A stretch of 64,000 nucleotides of DNA from Pseudoalteromonas shioyasakiensis (GTDB lineage: Bacteria; Pseudomonadota; Gammaproteobacteria; Enterobacterales; Alteromonadaceae). Positions within the stretch are counted from its first letter, which is position 1; every line of letters begins with the position of its first letter. The notes beneath the pieces are model-generated. The model ran no database searches. It was given only the letters and a program-made list of their open reading frames with translations, and was not told the DNA's origin. This document shows, piece by piece, positions 54,210-64,000 of the stretch. The stretch covers positions 950,001-1,014,000 of the forward strand of contig NZ_CP077770.1 of the NCBI RefSeq assembly GCF_019134595.1, read 5' to 3'. The translations under genes and the position numbers were made by a program.

Positions 54210-54386
54210 ATGAATGTTTTTATTATCTTATTATGCCTTTTTGTTGCCTTGGTTATTTTAATACCGCTACTTGAAAAGTATCAGTCTAAAATGGGGCTTG
54301 ATGGCGCGACAAAGTATGCAAAGTATATTTGGCCACTGGTGATGATTTCGCTGATTATTCAACTTATCTATGTTCTTTTAAGGTAA
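54210..54386 (+). CDS. Small hydrophobic protein, 58 aa
   Basis: The ATG at 54210 has AAGGA 8 nt upstream; an in-frame TTG at 54192 is less likely. The product has two membrane helices (about 2-19 and 40-57) joined by a polar loop (EKYQSKMGLDGATKYAKY). I recognise no family; it may be a small membrane subunit or regulator. It stands alone between oadB and the M23 peptidase. Confidence 0.6.
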   Translation: MNVFIILLCLFVALVILIPLLEKYQSKMGLDGATKYAKYIWPLVMISLIIQLIYVLLR

Positions 54387-54464
54387 TAATTGTATTAACC
54401 CGCAGTGCCTTCAGTACTCGTTTTAGTAAAGTCTATAATAGTTTTAGCCAGATTTATTTAGGCA

Positions 54465-54496
54465 CAAAAAAGCCGCTTCAATTGAAGCGGCTTTTA
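54465..54496. terminator. Terminator at the 3' end of the M23 peptidase gene
   Basis: AGCCGCTTCA / TGAAGCGGCT with A6 on the left and T4 on the right, usable from both directions. Confidence 0.85.
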
Positions 54497-54509
54497 CATG
54501 TTTACTTAA

Positions 54510-55826
54510 CTACTTATTTAACGCTAATTGTAACTCACGGTTACGCTGTAATTGCGCTAAGAAGTTATCAGCAATCGGTTTAAACTTAGCTAGCTCATCG
54601 CGCGGTAAAGGCTCTGATTTAGGTAGTTTGACCGTTTTAGGGTTACGGTGTACACCGTTAACTAAGAATTCATAGTGTAAGTGTGGGCCCGTCACACGAC
54701 CTGTCGCACCAACAGTACCAATCTTCTGGCCTTGTTTCACTTTCTGACCAGTTCTAACCATCTTTTTGTTTAAATGTAAGTACTTAGTCACATACTGTGT
54801 GCCATGGCTAATAAATACATAGTTACCATTGTATTTACTGTAGCCTGCTTTAATCACTTTACCATTACCCGATGATACAACTGGCGTACCTGTACGCGCT
54901 GCGTAATCAATACCGTTATGTGGTTTTACAGTTTTGGTCACTGGGTGTAAACGACGCGGGTTAAAGCTCGAACTAATATACTTAAAGTTAACAGGTGCGC
55001 GTAAGAAGGCTTTTTTCATGCTACGGCCTTCAGGCGTGTAGAAGTTACCATCAGTATGGCGAATAGCGGTATAACGCTCACCTTGGTTAATAAATTCTGC
55101 GGCAATAATTTTACCATCACCAATATACTCACCATCTACATAGTGAGACTCGTAAATAAGACCAAACTGATCACCTTTACGAATGTCATTAGCAAAGTCG
55201 ACATCCCAACCGAAGATGTCAGCAAAATTCATAATTTGACGCTCGCTTAAGCCAGCGGCAATACCCGATGTCCAAAAGCTGTTAGAGATCTCACCGCCAG
55301 CAGATTTACTTAGCGTTTCGATTTCTTTGCTATCGATAGAAGTGTCGTAGTTACCTTCGTCATTTAATGTAACGTATAAGGTATCTGTTTTTGAGATCAC
55401 ATAACGTAGCTGCGCTAAAGAGCCATCTTCAGCGGTTGCAAAGCTTAAAATTTCGCCTGGGTGAATTTTAGTTAACTTACGAGTTTCAGCGTTGGTATTA
55501 ACAAGTTTGTGTAATGTTTGCGCCGAAAAACCCGCACGTTTAAAAATAAGTGCTAAATTATCGCCATTACGTACTTCATGGTCGATAAGCTCGTATTCTG
55601 GAAGTTTTGCTGCTGCTTGCTGTGAATTAAGCTCAGTTAGTTTTTCGTTATCATCAACTTTAACTTGTAATTCGTAGCGTTTGCCAATTTCAAGTGCGTT
55701 TGCACTGTTATCCTTTGAAGCGGTGGCTTTTTCAGAAGGCAATAATGCCAAGCCAACAATAGCAGAAACCAAACCGAGAATAAGCAGTTTGTGTTTTTTG
55801 GGAAGTTTGTGCACTACGTGAACCAT
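54510..55826 (-). CDS. M23-family murein DD-endopeptidase with LysM/OapA-like domain (MepM-like)
   Basis: A 438-residue protein with an N-terminal membrane anchor (LLILGLVSAIVGLALLP), a LysM-like/OapA segment (NGDNLALIFKRAGFSAQTLHKL, residues ~92-115) and a C-terminal M23 LytM domain. Zinc ligands are His303 and Asp307 (HNGID), and the HLH motif is at 382-384 (GPHLHYEF). It cuts D-Ala-meso-DAP cross-links to make room for wall growth. It is divergent from tyrS, an arrangement also found in other gammaproteobacteria. Confidence 0.88.
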   Translation of the reverse strand: MVHVVHKLPKKHKLLILGLVSAIVGLALLPSEKATASKDNSANALEIGKRYELQVKVDDNEKLTELNSQQAAAKLPEYELIDHEVRNGDNLALIFKRAGFSAQTLHKLVNTNAETRKLTKIHPGEILSFATAEDGSLAQLRYVISKTDTLYVTLNDEGNYDTSIDSKEIETLSKSAGGEISNSFWTSGIAAGLSERQIMNFADIFGWDVDFANDIRKGDQFGLIYESHYVDGEYIGDGKIIAAEFINQGERYTAIRHTDGNFYTPEGRSMKKAFLRAPVNFKYISSSFNPRRLHPVTKTVKPHNGIDYAARTGTPVVSSGNGKVIKAGYSKYNGNYVFISHGTQYVTKYLHLNKKMVRTGQKVKQGQKIGTVGATGRVTGPHLHYEFLVNGVHRNPKTVKLPKSEPLPRDELAKFKPIADNFLAQLQRNRELQLALNK

Positions 55827-56225
55827 ATCGTGCCTTTTCTGCTGTCAAGAAATTTAAATACTAATATCGCAGGATATACCTAAAATAGAGCAAATACCAG
55901 TGTTTTGTAGATTTAAACTGGCGCTATTTTACGCTAGAATTGCTCAGCGCGTTAAACTTTTTTGGTTAAAATTGCAGCAGATGCCTATGGTTAAACTAAA
56001 TCTATATTAGTTAACTAAAGTACCTTCATTAAATTGCAATAACGCGGTATAAAGAACAATCATGCGCGCTGCCTTCAGGGCTGTTTCTTAAACTATTTAA
56101 GTTAGGCTTTTTTCTAGTGTCGCTTTTTGGTGCTAACTAGCTAAATTTTAAAGTTTTTAGCTCTATATTTTATAACCCTGATAGGCCACCACGCCCCGGT
56201 AGCTGAATTTTTGGAGTAATACACA
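55827..56225. promoter_or_regulatory. Divergent promoter region mepM-like / tyrS
   Basis: This 399-bp stretch holds no gene that I can support. In many relatives anmK lies near here, but nothing in these bases resembles it. It should contain both promoters. GGAG at about 56213 precedes the tyrS GTG. Confidence 0.5.
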
Positions 56226-57425
56226 GTGGATTTACAAACCGCTCTAGCTGAGATAAAACGCGGTGCAGAAGAGATATTAATTGAAGACGAATTAGTCGAA
56301 AAGCTAAAGTCTGGTAAGAAACTTAAGATCAAAGCGGGTTTCGATCCAACTGCGCCTGATCTGCATTTAGGTCATACAGTTCTTATCAACAAAATGAAAA
56401 CCTTCCAAGACCTAGGTCATGAAGTGATTTTCTTAATCGGTGACTTCACCGGTATGATTGGTGATCCAACGGGTAAAAACGTAACTCGTAAACCGTTAAC
56501 GCGTGAAGATGTTTTAGCTAATGCTGAAACTTATAAAGAGCAAGTATTTAAAATTCTTGATCCTGCTAAAACAACTGTTGCATTCAACTCATCTTGGATG
56601 GAGAACTTAGGTGCAGCAGGTATGATTAAACTGGCTGCGCGTCAAACAGTAGCACGTATGCTAGAACGTGATGACTTTAAAAAGCGTTATGCCAACGGTC
56701 AATCAATTGCTATCCACGAATTTTTATATCCACTGGTACAAGGTTGGGACTCAGTTGCATTAGAAGCTGATGTTGAGCTTGGCGGTACAGACCAACGTTT
56801 TAACCTATTAATGGGTCGTGAATTACAAAAAGACGAAGGTCAAAAGCCACAAACAGTACTTATGATGCCACTGCTTGAAGGTACTGACGGCGTTCAGAAA
56901 ATGTCTAAGTCATTAGGTAATTACATTGGTATTACTGATGAGCCTAACGACATGTTTGGTAAAGTAATGTCTATTAGCGATGAGCTAATGTGGCGTTACT
57001 ATGACTTATTAAGTGCTTTATCAATCGAAGAAATTGCTGCGCTTAAGCAGCGTGTTGCTGATGGTGCAAACCCGCGCGACATCAAGATTGAGCTTGCCAA
57101 AGAAATGATTGCACGCTTCCACAGTGAAGAAGCAGCCCAAGGTGCTCATCAAGATTTCATCAAGCGTTTCCAAAAAAATGCATTACCAGATGAGATCCCA
57201 GAAGTGACAGTAACAATTGCTGAAGACACCGTGTTTATTACTAATTTATTAAAAGAAGCTAACCTTGTAGCTAGTACGTCAGAAGCAATGCGTATGATTA
57301 AACAAGGCGCTGTAAAGATTAATGGTGAAGAAAAAGTAACGGATACTAAGCTTGAAGTTGCTAAAGGCACAACACAGATTTACCAAGTAGGTAAACGTAA
57401 GTTTGCTAAAATCACCTTAGCTTAA
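56226..57425 (+). CDS. tyrS: Tyrosyl-tRNA synthetase
   Basis: A 399-residue class I synthetase starting with GTG (GGAG 9 nt upstream). The HIGH-like motif HLGH is near residue 48 and the KMSKS motif near 225; a C-terminal S4 RNA-binding domain ([18 protein letters not shown]) completes it. The length and the early [11 protein letters not shown] region fit the TyrRS type found in Vibrio and Pseudomonas. Confidence 0.95.
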   Translation: MDLQTALAEIKRGAEEILIEDELVEKLKSGKKLKIKAGFDPTAPDLHLGHTVLINKMKTFQDLGHEVIFLIGDFTGMIGDPTGKNVTRKPLTREDVLANAETYKEQVFKILDPAKTTVAFNSSWMENLGAAGMIKLAARQTVARMLERDDFKKRYANGQSIAIHEFLYPLVQGWDSVALEADVELGGTDQRFNLLMGRELQKDEGQKPQTVLMMPLLEGTDGVQKMSKSLGNYIGITDEPNDMFGKVMSISDELMWRYYDLLSALSIEEIAALKQRVADGANPRDIKIELAKEMIARFHSEEAAQGAHQDFIKRFQKNALPDEIPEVTVTIAEDTVFITNLLKEANLVASTSEAMRMIKQGAVKINGEEKVTDTKLEVAKGTTQIYQVGKRKFAKITLA

Positions 57426-57441
57426 TAAAGCTAATTGGTAT

Positions 57442-57468
57442 AAAAAACCAGCTGCGGCTGGTTTTTTT
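57442..57468. terminator. Terminator after tyrS
   Basis: AACCAGC / GCTGGTT with loop TGCG and T7; A6 on the left also serves the convergent CobD-like gene. Confidence 0.9.
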
Positions 57469-57483
57469 ATGCTTATATTTTGA

Positions 57484-58434
57484 TTAGTTTGTGAATAGGC
57501 TAATTACTTCAATCCCGACTATCAGTAGTAACCAAAATGCTTTCGCTTGATTTAAGCGATTCACTAAAGCGGCAATATCATCGGCATCTGGTAGGCGATC
57601 GGTCCCAACACGCATTTTATTAAAGCGCTCACCTTGATAAAGGGCAGGGCCGCCTAACTGTACTTGCAAAGCAGCCGATGTAACACTTAACAGCCAACCC
57701 GTGTTGGTTTGATAAAAGTGTCTGCCATAGTGTTTTATATAATGAATACATTGTTTGCTAGCATTGGTTGCTGCAATCGTTAAAGCGACTAATCGAGTGG
57801 GTAACCACTCCAATACAAATAGTAATTTAGCAATGGGAGCCAAAAACGGGTTGTTTGGTTTTAGGTTTTTTCGCCATGCTTGATGAATTAATGTGAGTAA
57901 GCGATAAACTAAAGCAAGGATAGCGCCGCCAAGTAGATAAAAGAATATAACGGCAAAATAATGCCGCGCACTTTGTAGCACCAGTGATTCCATGGTTGCT
58001 TTGCAAATGCCAGGGGCTGATAAACGTGAGACATCACGGGCAACGAGGCTTGCAAGAAGCTCTCTAGCAGTCGCTTTTTGGTTGAGCTTGAGTAATCTGG
58101 CAATACGTAATGATTTCTTCTCTTGAGCGCGGCTACTGAGTAATAAATATAAAATTAAGCCATTTAATAGCTCAGGGTAAAAAGCAAACTCTAAAAACAG
58201 CACAACCAATGTCACTATCACTAAAATGGTGAGTGTAAAAGCCAAGGTTGAGGCTAAATACTGATAGCTTTTGGGGTTCGTTGGGTTGTATAAACGATCG
58301 CTAAGCGCAGAGAAAATAACGGTTAAAAAGGTATTAGGATGATACCAACTAACCAAAGGAAAGAAGCGCTCAGCTAAGAGCGCTACAAAAAATACAATAA
58401 TGTCCAAATGGTTTTGAACAATATTTGCAATCAC
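57484..58434 (-). CDS. CobD/CbiB-family membrane protein (AmpE-like)
   Basis: A 316-residue polytopic protein with GTG start, located one base after the mtnN stop. RDVSRLSAPGICKATMESLVLQ...FFYLLGGAILALVYRLL matches the conserved CobD/CbiB segment (R-D-x-S-x-L, E-S, F-x-x-x-x-G-G-x-x-x-x-x-Y-R). Vibrio-type genomes carry a similar gene next to mtnN. No other cobalamin genes are in the window, so whether it makes cobinamide or has an AmpE-like signalling role is open. Confidence 0.75.
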   Translation of the reverse strand: MIANIVQNHLDIIVFFVALLAERFFPLVSWYHPNTFLTVIFSALSDRLYNPTNPKSYQYLASTLAFTLTILVIVTLVVLFLEFAFYPELLNGLILYLLLSSRAQEKKSLRIARLLKLNQKATARELLASLVARDVSRLSAPGICKATMESLVLQSARHYFAVIFFYLLGGAILALVYRLLTLIHQAWRKNLKPNNPFLAPIAKLLFVLEWLPTRLVALTIAATNASKQCIHYIKHYGRHFYQTNTGWLLSVTSAALQVQLGGPALYQGERFNKMRVGTDRLPDADDIAALVNRLNQAKAFWLLLIVGIEVISLFTN

Positions 58435-58435
58435 C

Positions 58436-59143
58436 TTATAAACTCACCGATGTTAGCTTCTCTAAAAGAGCAACAACCATTTTAGATGAGTTGATAGATG
58501 CCGTTTCGATATACTCTTCAAATGATTGCGGTGATTCTTTGCCAGCAATGTCAGACATTGAACGAATAACAACAAATGGTGTTTCTAGCACGTGACAAGC
58601 TTGTGCAATTGCTGCGCCTTCCATTTCTACTGCAAGCATAGTTGGGAACTCAGCACGTGTTTTTTCAATTCGTACTGGGTCACACATGAATGAATCACCA
58701 GTACAAATTAGGCCAATCATGGTTTTAACATCGCTGATTTGGCTTACGCTTTGTTCTGCCGCTTCAATCAGTTTAGGGTGAGCAGCAAAGCCAGCTGGCA
58801 TTTGTGGTACTTGGCCGATTTCGTAACCGAATGCAGTCACGTCTACATCGTGGTGACGAACTTCTGAAGAAATAACCACATCGCCTACATTTAGCGATGG
58901 CTCAAAACCACCTGCAGAACCTGTGTTTATTACACAGTCTGGGCTGAAGTTATCGATTAGTAGTGTTGTTGCTACTGCAGAAGCCACTTTACCAATACCA
59001 GATTGAACTAAAGTAACTGTGTTACCCGCTAATTCACCCGTGTAAAATGTGAAACCCGCTTTAGTTATGATGCTTGGGTTTGCCATCGCTTCGCGTAAGA
59101 TTTTTACTTCTGGCTCCATCGCGCCAATAATACCAACGTGCAT
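58436..59143 (-). CDS. mtnN: 5'-methylthioadenosine/S-adenosylhomocysteine nucleosidase
   Basis: A 235-residue enzyme starting at ATG 59143 (AAGGAA upstream). [10 protein letters not shown] at the N-terminus, the INTGSAGGF loop near residue 75, and the substrate motif [11 protein letters not shown] with SDIAG near 190-205 are typical. It hydrolyses SAH and MTA, removing inhibitors of methylation and providing S-ribosylhomocysteine for AI-2. It is cotranscribed with the CobD-like gene. Confidence 0.94.
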   Translation of the reverse strand: MHVGIIGAMEPEVKILREAMANPSIITKAGFTFYTGELAGNTVTLVQSGIGKVASAVATTLLIDNFSPDCVINTGSAGGFEPSLNVGDVVISSEVRHHDVDVTAFGYEIGQVPQMPAGFAAHPKLIEAAEQSVSQISDVKTMIGLICTGDSFMCDPVRIEKTRAEFPTMLAVEMEGAAIAQACHVLETPFVVIRSMSDIAGKESPQSFEEYIETASINSSKMVVALLEKLTSVSL

Positions 59144-59201
59144 AATATTTGATTCCTTAGATTGAATAGGATGATTATACCTAAAAATGTCTAAAACAAA
59201 C

Positions 59202-59229
59202 AAAAAAGCAGACCTTAAAGTCTGCTTTT
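59202..59229 (-). terminator. Terminator of the DUF2726 gene
   Basis: AAAGCAGAC / GTCTGCTTT with loop CTTAAA; U6 on the minus strand. Confidence 0.82.
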
Positions 59230-59246
59230 GCCAATATTATGACGGC

Positions 59247-59840
59247 CTATATTTCTGCAAGTGCTGTTGAGTGTGCTTTTGCTTGTGATGGTGACAATAC
59301 CGCAGGTTTAGTAACGCGGTTGCGTGCAGGTCTTGCAGGGGCTGCTGCAGGTTTACCAAGCTTAAACATGATTGCGTCACGCACTTCTCTTGGTTGATAA
59401 CCTGATTTTACCTTCATGCGAATATGCGGAATGCCTGCCGCTTCTAACGCGCCACTAACAAACCAGTCACGTTGTGCTTTATGGCCGTCGCGGTTGGTGT
59501 TATTTACTAAATCAACAGCAGCGACAATAGTAAGTTTGTCTTTGTCGATAAGCACGTAATCTAGCTGTTTGTTTTTGGCCTTAGCAATTGCAGCACGTTT
59601 GGCTTTTACTGATAGACCTTGCTTGCAGTCAATTAAATCAATCAGTTTAACGCGGCTGACGATTTTATATTGGTCGCCTACAGCACGTTCTAGAAGATGT
59701 AAAAAAGCACTCTCAACTTGCGTAAAAACAGTTTGCTTACGAGTGAAAGGATAAGGGTTTCCGCCTTCATCGGTAAACTTTGACGCAACAACAGAGGCTA
59801 CTACGACTAATACTAAAATTGATAATAAAGCGAACTCCAT
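59247..59840 (-). CDS. DUF2726 domain protein with membrane anchor
   Basis: A 197-residue protein from ATG 59840 (GGAG 8 nt upstream). One N-terminal membrane helix (ALLSILVLVVVASVVAS) is followed by a DUF2726 domain: KQTVFTQVESAFLHLLERAV, VKLIDLIDCKQ, LDYVLIDKDKLTIVAAVDL and AGIPHIRMKV. This domain is a restriction-endonuclease-like fold found in many gammaproteobacterial proteins of unknown role. A Pro/Ala-rich C-terminal tail is unusual. Confidence 0.78.
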   Translation of the reverse strand: MEFALLSILVLVVVASVVASKFTDEGGNPYPFTRKQTVFTQVESAFLHLLERAVGDQYKIVSRVKLIDLIDCKQGLSVKAKRAAIAKAKNKQLDYVLIDKDKLTIVAAVDLVNNTNRDGHKAQRDWFVSGALEAAGIPHIRMKVKSGYQPREVRDAIMFKLGKPAAAPARPARNRVTKPAVLSPSQAKAHSTALAEI

Positions 59841-59921
59841 ACGGTAACTCCACAACAACAAATTGACACTGAAAATTAAAAGCAATTAGCGTGCCTAAAT
59901 GAGTGGAGCTCACCGAAATTT

Positions 59922-60854
59922 TTAAGCTGTGTATCCGCCAGCAACTCCTTTAACAGCGATAGCTACTGCGTCGTGAGCATGAAGTGATTCATAGTGGTTT
60001 ATTTGTAGCCAATAATCTTCGTAGTTTTGCTGTTCAAGTAAACCTTTAATTTTACGTGCAGCATCTTCGCAGAACATGAGGTTTTGACCATTTAAGCGGG
60101 CAAACTCTTGCTCATCTTCACGTTTAACTGCTGCTTGTACTGGCGTTTTTAGCTCAGCTTCTAAAGCATCAATTAAGCCAACCACATCAAAACTGTCAAT
60201 TTGGCTGTCGAGTTTTACTTTCACGTTTGCAATTGAACGTTGTGAGTGTGGTGTAGCAACAATGCCGTCTGTTGTGCCTAGCCATTCTAAAACAGTTTGC
60301 TTATCAATATTTTGCTCTGCAAACTTTGCGCGAAAGGCATTTTGAATTAACTGACGAGCAAGAGCCGCTGAACATGGGCATGTTGACGAGTAAGTAACAT
60401 CAACCATTAACTCAAAACTGACAATGCCTTGGTTGATCTTAGCGATCAGATGAATAGGGTAGTTTTTCCAACCTACTTTGCCACTTAATAAAGATTTACG
60501 ACGCAGAGGTAGCTCAAATTTAAATTCGATTTGTGCTTGGTCGCTTAAATCATCATGGCTGCTAATAAAAGCATCAAGTGCTTGCTTAAGAGTTTGTGGA
60601 TTAACTTGCTGCTCGGTTGATAAGGTATCAAGGGCTAAAAATAAACGCGACATATGAATGCCTTTTGCGTCTTCTTTATGCAAGTTTACAAAAGCTCGCG
60701 CATTGGCAATTACATTTACAGGGGCAATATTGCGAGTTTCAAAAATGAAAGGAAGTTCAATTTCGCCCATGCCAACCCAGTCTAATTTACCTGTTTGTAA
60801 GGCGGGAGCCGTATCAGCAATATCTGGCATTGTGGTTTGCATGGTAATACTCAT
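59922..60854 (-). CDS. folE2: GTP cyclohydrolase FolE2 (type IB)
   Basis: An approximately 310-residue enzyme; the ATG at 60842 is another possible start. The signatures GIHMSRLF near residue 70, the catalytic Cys block [15 protein letters not shown] near 160, and [11 protein letters not shown] near 205 match COG1469. It makes dihydroneopterin triphosphate for folate and does not need zinc specifically. A folE of the classic type is not in the window. No Zur-like palindrome is apparent upstream. Confidence 0.92.
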   Translation of the reverse strand: MSITMQTTMPDIADTAPALQTGKLDWVGMGEIELPFIFETRNIAPVNVIANARAFVNLHKEDAKGIHMSRLFLALDTLSTEQQVNPQTLKQALDAFISSHDDLSDQAQIEFKFELPLRRKSLLSGKVGWKNYPIHLIAKINQGIVSFELMVDVTYSSTCPCSAALARQLIQNAFRAKFAEQNIDKQTVLEWLGTTDGIVATPHSQRSIANVKVKLDSQIDSFDVVGLIDALEAELKTPVQAAVKREDEQEFARLNGQNLMFCEDAARKIKGLLEQQNYEDYWLQINHYESLHAHDAVAIAVKGVAGGYTA

Positions 60855-61015
60855 TCTTTGCAATTATTAAAGCGCGGTATTTTACATGAAAAAATATAAA
60901 AAAGCGGCGTTGATGAAAAAATTCTATGTTTATCGCACAATATGAATATTTCTAAAGGAATAGTGATAAAATTAGCTATGCTGTTTTTTTTCGATTATGT
61001 GCCTAAGCTTTATAT

Positions 61016-63343
61016 ATGATTGATTCTTCTTTGAGTCCGTGGGCTCGCACTCTCTCAAGCTTTATTTCTAAGTACGGTGAGTTTAAAACTGCCGCCGCCT
61101 GTTATGCCTTATTATTGGTCATGTCGCTGATCTTATCGTGCATGTTTTATTATGTAGCAGTTGGTACGGTAACTTTAGTTGATGTTTTAGCGGTGATGTT
61201 CTTCACTGCGGTGGTATCGCCGATTTTAATAACTGTACTGCTTAACTCAATTCGCCAATTAGAAGCTTCTTATAGCTACCTAGATAGCGCAACCAAACAA
61301 GAAAAACTACTCAACCAAACGCTAAAAGACAATATCAGTCGCTTAAACGAAGAGATTGATGAGCGTAAAATGGCGTTTCATGCTAAACACAGAGCAATAG
61401 AAGAACTCAGACGCGAAATCGCCGAGCGTAAGAAAACTCAACAAGAACTTGCGCAACAAGGCATGTTATTGCGCTCTATTGTCGATTCATCTCCCGATTT
61501 ATTTTATTACCGCGATAACAATGGTGTATTTGCTGGCTGTAATAAAATGTTTGAACAAGTGATAGGTAAAAGCAGCGATGAGCTAATCGGTAAGAGTGTC
61601 GAAGAAATCTACCCAAGTGATTATTTACCAGAAGTACTGCGCACCGACAAAAAAGTATCTCAAACCCATCAAGCTCTGACACTTGACGTTGAATACCCCG
61701 TTGATGGTGAAAAGCGCTGGTTTGAAATGCGTAAGTTACCCTTTATTAATGAAAAAGGTGAGTACATTGGTTTGCTTGCCTTTGGCCGTGATATCACCAG
61801 TCGTAAAGAAGCCGCGCAAGCCCTTGAAGCAGCTTATAAAGATAAAGGTAAGTTCATTGCAACTTTAAGCCATGAATTAAGAACGCCGCTTAACGGTATT
61901 GTGGGTTTAACCCGCATGCTACTTGATACTGAACTTGATAAACAGCAACGTAGCTGGTGTAACACGGTATTTTCGAGTGCTGAAACCCTTGGCAATATTT
62001 TTAACGATATTATCGACTTGGATAAAATTGACCGTGAACAGCTCGATATTGTTGCTGATTCAGTCAATGTGGCCGACTTTATTAATGACGTAGTGAATTT
62101 TGCAGGCTTAATTGCTGAACAAAAGAGCCTTGAGTTCAATATTAAACGCAAAGGCACACTGGATGTTTACGCGTCTCTTGATCCGACCCGTTTACGCCAA
62201 GTTGTTTGGAACCTTATCAACAATGCCGTTAAGTTCACTCAGCAAGGCCATGTAGAGCTTGAATGCCGCCGTGAGAATCGTGCCGATGGTCCGTGGTTAG
62301 TGATGCGTGTGAGCGACACGGGGCAAGGTATTCCACAAGAGCAGCTGCATCGTATTTTTGACATGTACTACAAAGCACCGGATATCAACGGCACCAATGC
62401 TATTGGTTCTGGTATCGGCCTTGCGGTAACAAAAGCACTTGTTAGCGCAATGAAAGGTGAAATTAATGTCAGCAGTACTGAAGGTGAGGGCAGTGTTTTT
62501 GTTGTTGAAATACCGCTTAAGCTTTGTATTGCGCCTACCGAGAAAAGTTATGCGGTACGCAGCTTAAACATTCTTTTAGTGGAAGATGTGCCGCTAAATG
62601 CTGAAATTGCTACCAACTTACTTGAGCAGCGTGGCCACGAAGTTATTTGGGCTGAAACTGGTGAAGATGCGCTTTCGTTTGTCTACACAGAAGATGACTT
62701 AGACCTAGTTTTACTTGATATGCAATTACCAGATATCAATGGTGATGAAGTTGCTCGTCAAATTCGTGACGATGAACACTTTGATAGCTTACCAATTGTT
62801 GCCTTGACCGCTAACGTACGTAGCGCCGAAGAAGAGCTTGCTGGTATTAATATTCAAGGTGCACTCGCTAAGCCTATCAACACCACTAAACTCGATAAAA
62901 TGCTTGGCGAGCTATTTGATATTAAGCAGCAACAAAACTGTCAGCCTGAGCCAATCAAAGCCGTGACAGAAAAAGACTTATCGGGGATTCGCATTGAGCT
63001 GCTCGATATAGAAACCATAGAAGACTTTGTAGGCTCTATGGGGCTGGTTATCTTTAATCGCAGCTGTGAGTTATTTAATAAGTTAAACCCTCAGTATCAA
63101 ACTGAGCTGGCCGATGCGTTAGCGGCAGATGATAGAGAAGAATACAAATCGGTGGCGCATAAATTAAAAGGTGCAGCTGGCTCTGTAGGCTTAAATGATG
63201 TGCAATTACATGCTAAGAAGATGGAGCACGGCGCGCTTGAAGAAAATAGTGAAGAATTACAACAGTGGCTTGATGAACTAGCAGTTAAAATAAATGAAGG
63301 GCGTGACGCCCTCCAATTATTCTTACAACAGTTAGAAGATTAA
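61016..63343 (+). CDS. arcB: Aerobic respiration sensor hybrid kinase ArcB
   Basis: A 775-residue hybrid kinase of E. coli ArcB size. It has two N-terminal membrane helices (about 25-50 and 55-78), a coiled coil (80-150), a PAS domain (150-265), HisKA with His286 (SHELRTP), HATPase, a receiver domain with Asp568 (LLDMQLPD) and an HPt domain with His715 (AHKLKGAAG). These are the three phosphorelay sites of ArcB. It senses quinone redox state. The ATG has no strong ribosome-binding site. It is convergent with arcA, with only 6 bp between the stops. Confidence 0.93.
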   Translation: MIDSSLSPWARTLSSFISKYGEFKTAAACYALLLVMSLILSCMFYYVAVGTVTLVDVLAVMFFTAVVSPILITVLLNSIRQLEASYSYLDSATKQEKLLNQTLKDNISRLNEEIDERKMAFHAKHRAIEELRREIAERKKTQQELAQQGMLLRSIVDSSPDLFYYRDNNGVFAGCNKMFEQVIGKSSDELIGKSVEEIYPSDYLPEVLRTDKKVSQTHQALTLDVEYPVDGEKRWFEMRKLPFINEKGEYIGLLAFGRDITSRKEAAQALEAAYKDKGKFIATLSHELRTPLNGIVGLTRMLLDTELDKQQRSWCNTVFSSAETLGNIFNDIIDLDKIDREQLDIVADSVNVADFINDVVNFAGLIAEQKSLEFNIKRKGTLDVYASLDPTRLRQVVWNLINNAVKFTQQGHVELECRRENRADGPWLVMRVSDTGQGIPQEQLHRIFDMYYKAPDINGTNAIGSGIGLAVTKALVSAMKGEINVSSTEGEGSVFVVEIPLKLCIAPTEKSYAVRSLNILLVEDVPLNAEIATNLLEQRGHEVIWAETGEDALSFVYTEDDLDLVLLDMQLPDINGDEVARQIRDDEHFDSLPIVALTANVRSAEEELAGINIQGALAKPINTTKLDKMLGELFDIKQQQNCQPEPIKAVTEKDLSGIRIELLDIETIEDFVGSMGLVIFNRSCELFNKLNPQYQTELADALAADDREEYKSVAHKLKGAAGSVGLNDVQLHAKKMEHGALEENSEELQQWLDELAVKINEGRDALQLFLQQLED

Positions 63344-63349
63344 TTCTAA

Positions 63350-64000
63350 TTAGCTGTCGATTTTACCAATGAAACGATAGCCTTCACCATGGATGGTGCT
63401 GATCAGCTCAGATGTGCTGTTGTCGCTTTCAAAGTGTTTTCTGATACGACGAATTGTTACGTCTACAGTACGGTCGTTAGCGCGAAGCTCACGGCCGGTC
63501 ATGTGCTTGATTAATTGCTCACGGCTAAAGATACGGCCCGGTGAGTCAAGCATTAAGCGTAGCGCGCGGTATTCACCTTTAGGTAAACGTTTAGCGTCGC
63601 CGCTTGGAGATGTTAAACAACGGCTATTTTCATCAAGTTCCCAACCGTTAAATGTGATAACACCATTTGTTTCGATATTCGCTTCTTCGCCACCAAGGGC
63701 TGTGCGCGAAATAAGGTTACGAGCACGAATAGTTAATTCGCGAGGGTTGAATGGTTTTGTGATGTAGTCATCAGCACCAATTTCAAGACCTAAAATGCGA
63801 TCAACGTCGTTGTCACGACCTGTTAAGAAAATTAAACCAACGTTACGTTTTTGACGTAATTCACGCGCTAAAATTAGCCCGTTTTTACCTGGCAGGTTGA
63901 TGTCCATAACTACAAGGTTCACATCATCATTATTTGTAAGCTTGTCATGCATATCATCGCCATCAATGGCTTCAATAACTTTGTAACCTTCAGCTTCAAA
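63350..64000 (-). CDS. arcA: Response regulator ArcA, 5' end truncated by the window
   Basis: About 216 residues are visible; the N-terminal ~20 lie beyond the right edge. The receiver domain contains the phosphorylation site [12 protein letters not shown] and the [11 protein letters not shown] and KPFNPREL motifs; a winged-helix OmpR-type domain follows ([29 protein letters not shown], split here by eye) and ends [15 protein letters not shown]. This is ArcA, the partner of ArcB, which controls respiratory and fermentation genes. Confidence 0.93.
   Translation of the reverse strand, partial: FEAEGYKVIEAIDGDDMHDKLTNNDDVNLVVMDINLPGKNGLILARELRQKRNVGLIFLTGRDNDVDRILGLEIGADDYITKPFNPRELTIRARNLISRTALGGEEANIETNGVITFNGWELDENSRCLTSPSGDAKRLPKGEYRALRLMLDSPGRIFSREQLIKHMTGRELRANDRTVDVTIRRIRKHFESDNSTSELISTIHGEGYRFIGKIDS

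Overview
The window looks like chromosomal DNA of a marine gammaproteobacterium of the Alteromonadales, most likely Pseudoalteromonas or a close relative. This rests on protein-level resemblance to Escherichia coli/Vibrio housekeeping proteins, E. coli-like gene order (fldB | xerD-dsbC-recJ-prfB-lysS; recX-alaS-lysC-csrA; arcB | arcA), AT-rich codon use, sodium-linked transport and an Oar-type TonB-dependent receptor. The genus is an inference.

Layout. 0-4.5 kb: end of an unidentified protein, a BON lipoprotein, srmB and trmN6 (divergent), two small proteins and fldB. 4.5-10.9 kb: xerD, dsbC, recJ, prfB (with the programmed +1 frameshift) and lysS. 11.4-12.1 kb: a tRNA array (Ser-GCU, then four Arg-ACG) behind a strong promoter, followed by decayed tRNA 3' ends in tandem duplications and REP-like palindromes up to 12.75 kb. 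12.9-31.2 kb: a large peptidoglycan-scavenging and muropeptide-recycling locus. 31.2-34.1 kb and 49.6-49.9 kb: mosaic intergenic repeats (heptanucleotide arrays, a ~105-bp module, a GC-rich module) around a PQQ-type sugar dehydrogenase and an orphan membrane-anchored protein. 34-38 kb: an anti-sigma/ECF sigma/TonB operon, a DUF3087-like membrane protein, a low-molecular-weight phosphatase and a TPR-TonB protein under a Fur box. 38.2-41.6 kb: an NTF2-like/flavin monooxygenase/NTF2-like operon with a divergent LysR regulator. 42-48 kb: ribA, a membrane protein, recX, alaS, lysC, csrA. 48-50.4 kb: small envelope proteins, including a 57-residue DUF1328 protein. 50.6-54.1 kb: the sodium-pumping oxaloacetate decarboxylase oadGAB behind two GntR/PdhR-type palindromes. 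54.5-64 kb: M23 endopeptidase, tyrS, a CobD/AmpE-like protein, mtnN, a DUF2726 protein, folE2, arcB and a truncated arcA.

How the central locus may work. The TonB-dependent receptor could bring peptidoglycan fragments through the outer membrane. In the periplasm, an AmiD-YfeW/AmiE-like fusion lipoprotein would remove peptides and NamZ (GH171) would release MurNAc. A sodium symporter, a BadF-family kinase (MurK-like) and MurQ would turn MurNAc into GlcNAc-6-phosphate. On the peptide side, a YkuD-fold lipoprotein, an SH3-NlpC/P60 gamma-D-Glu-diamino-acid endopeptidase and an L-Ala-D/L-Glu epimerase would process the stem peptide. A MurR-like RpiR regulator sits in the middle, and TGGAATA...TATTCCA palindromes lie in its divergent promoter region and ahead of the symporter-kinase-murQ-namZ operon. 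Individual enzyme families are recognisable from sequence; the assembled pathway and its regulation are inference.
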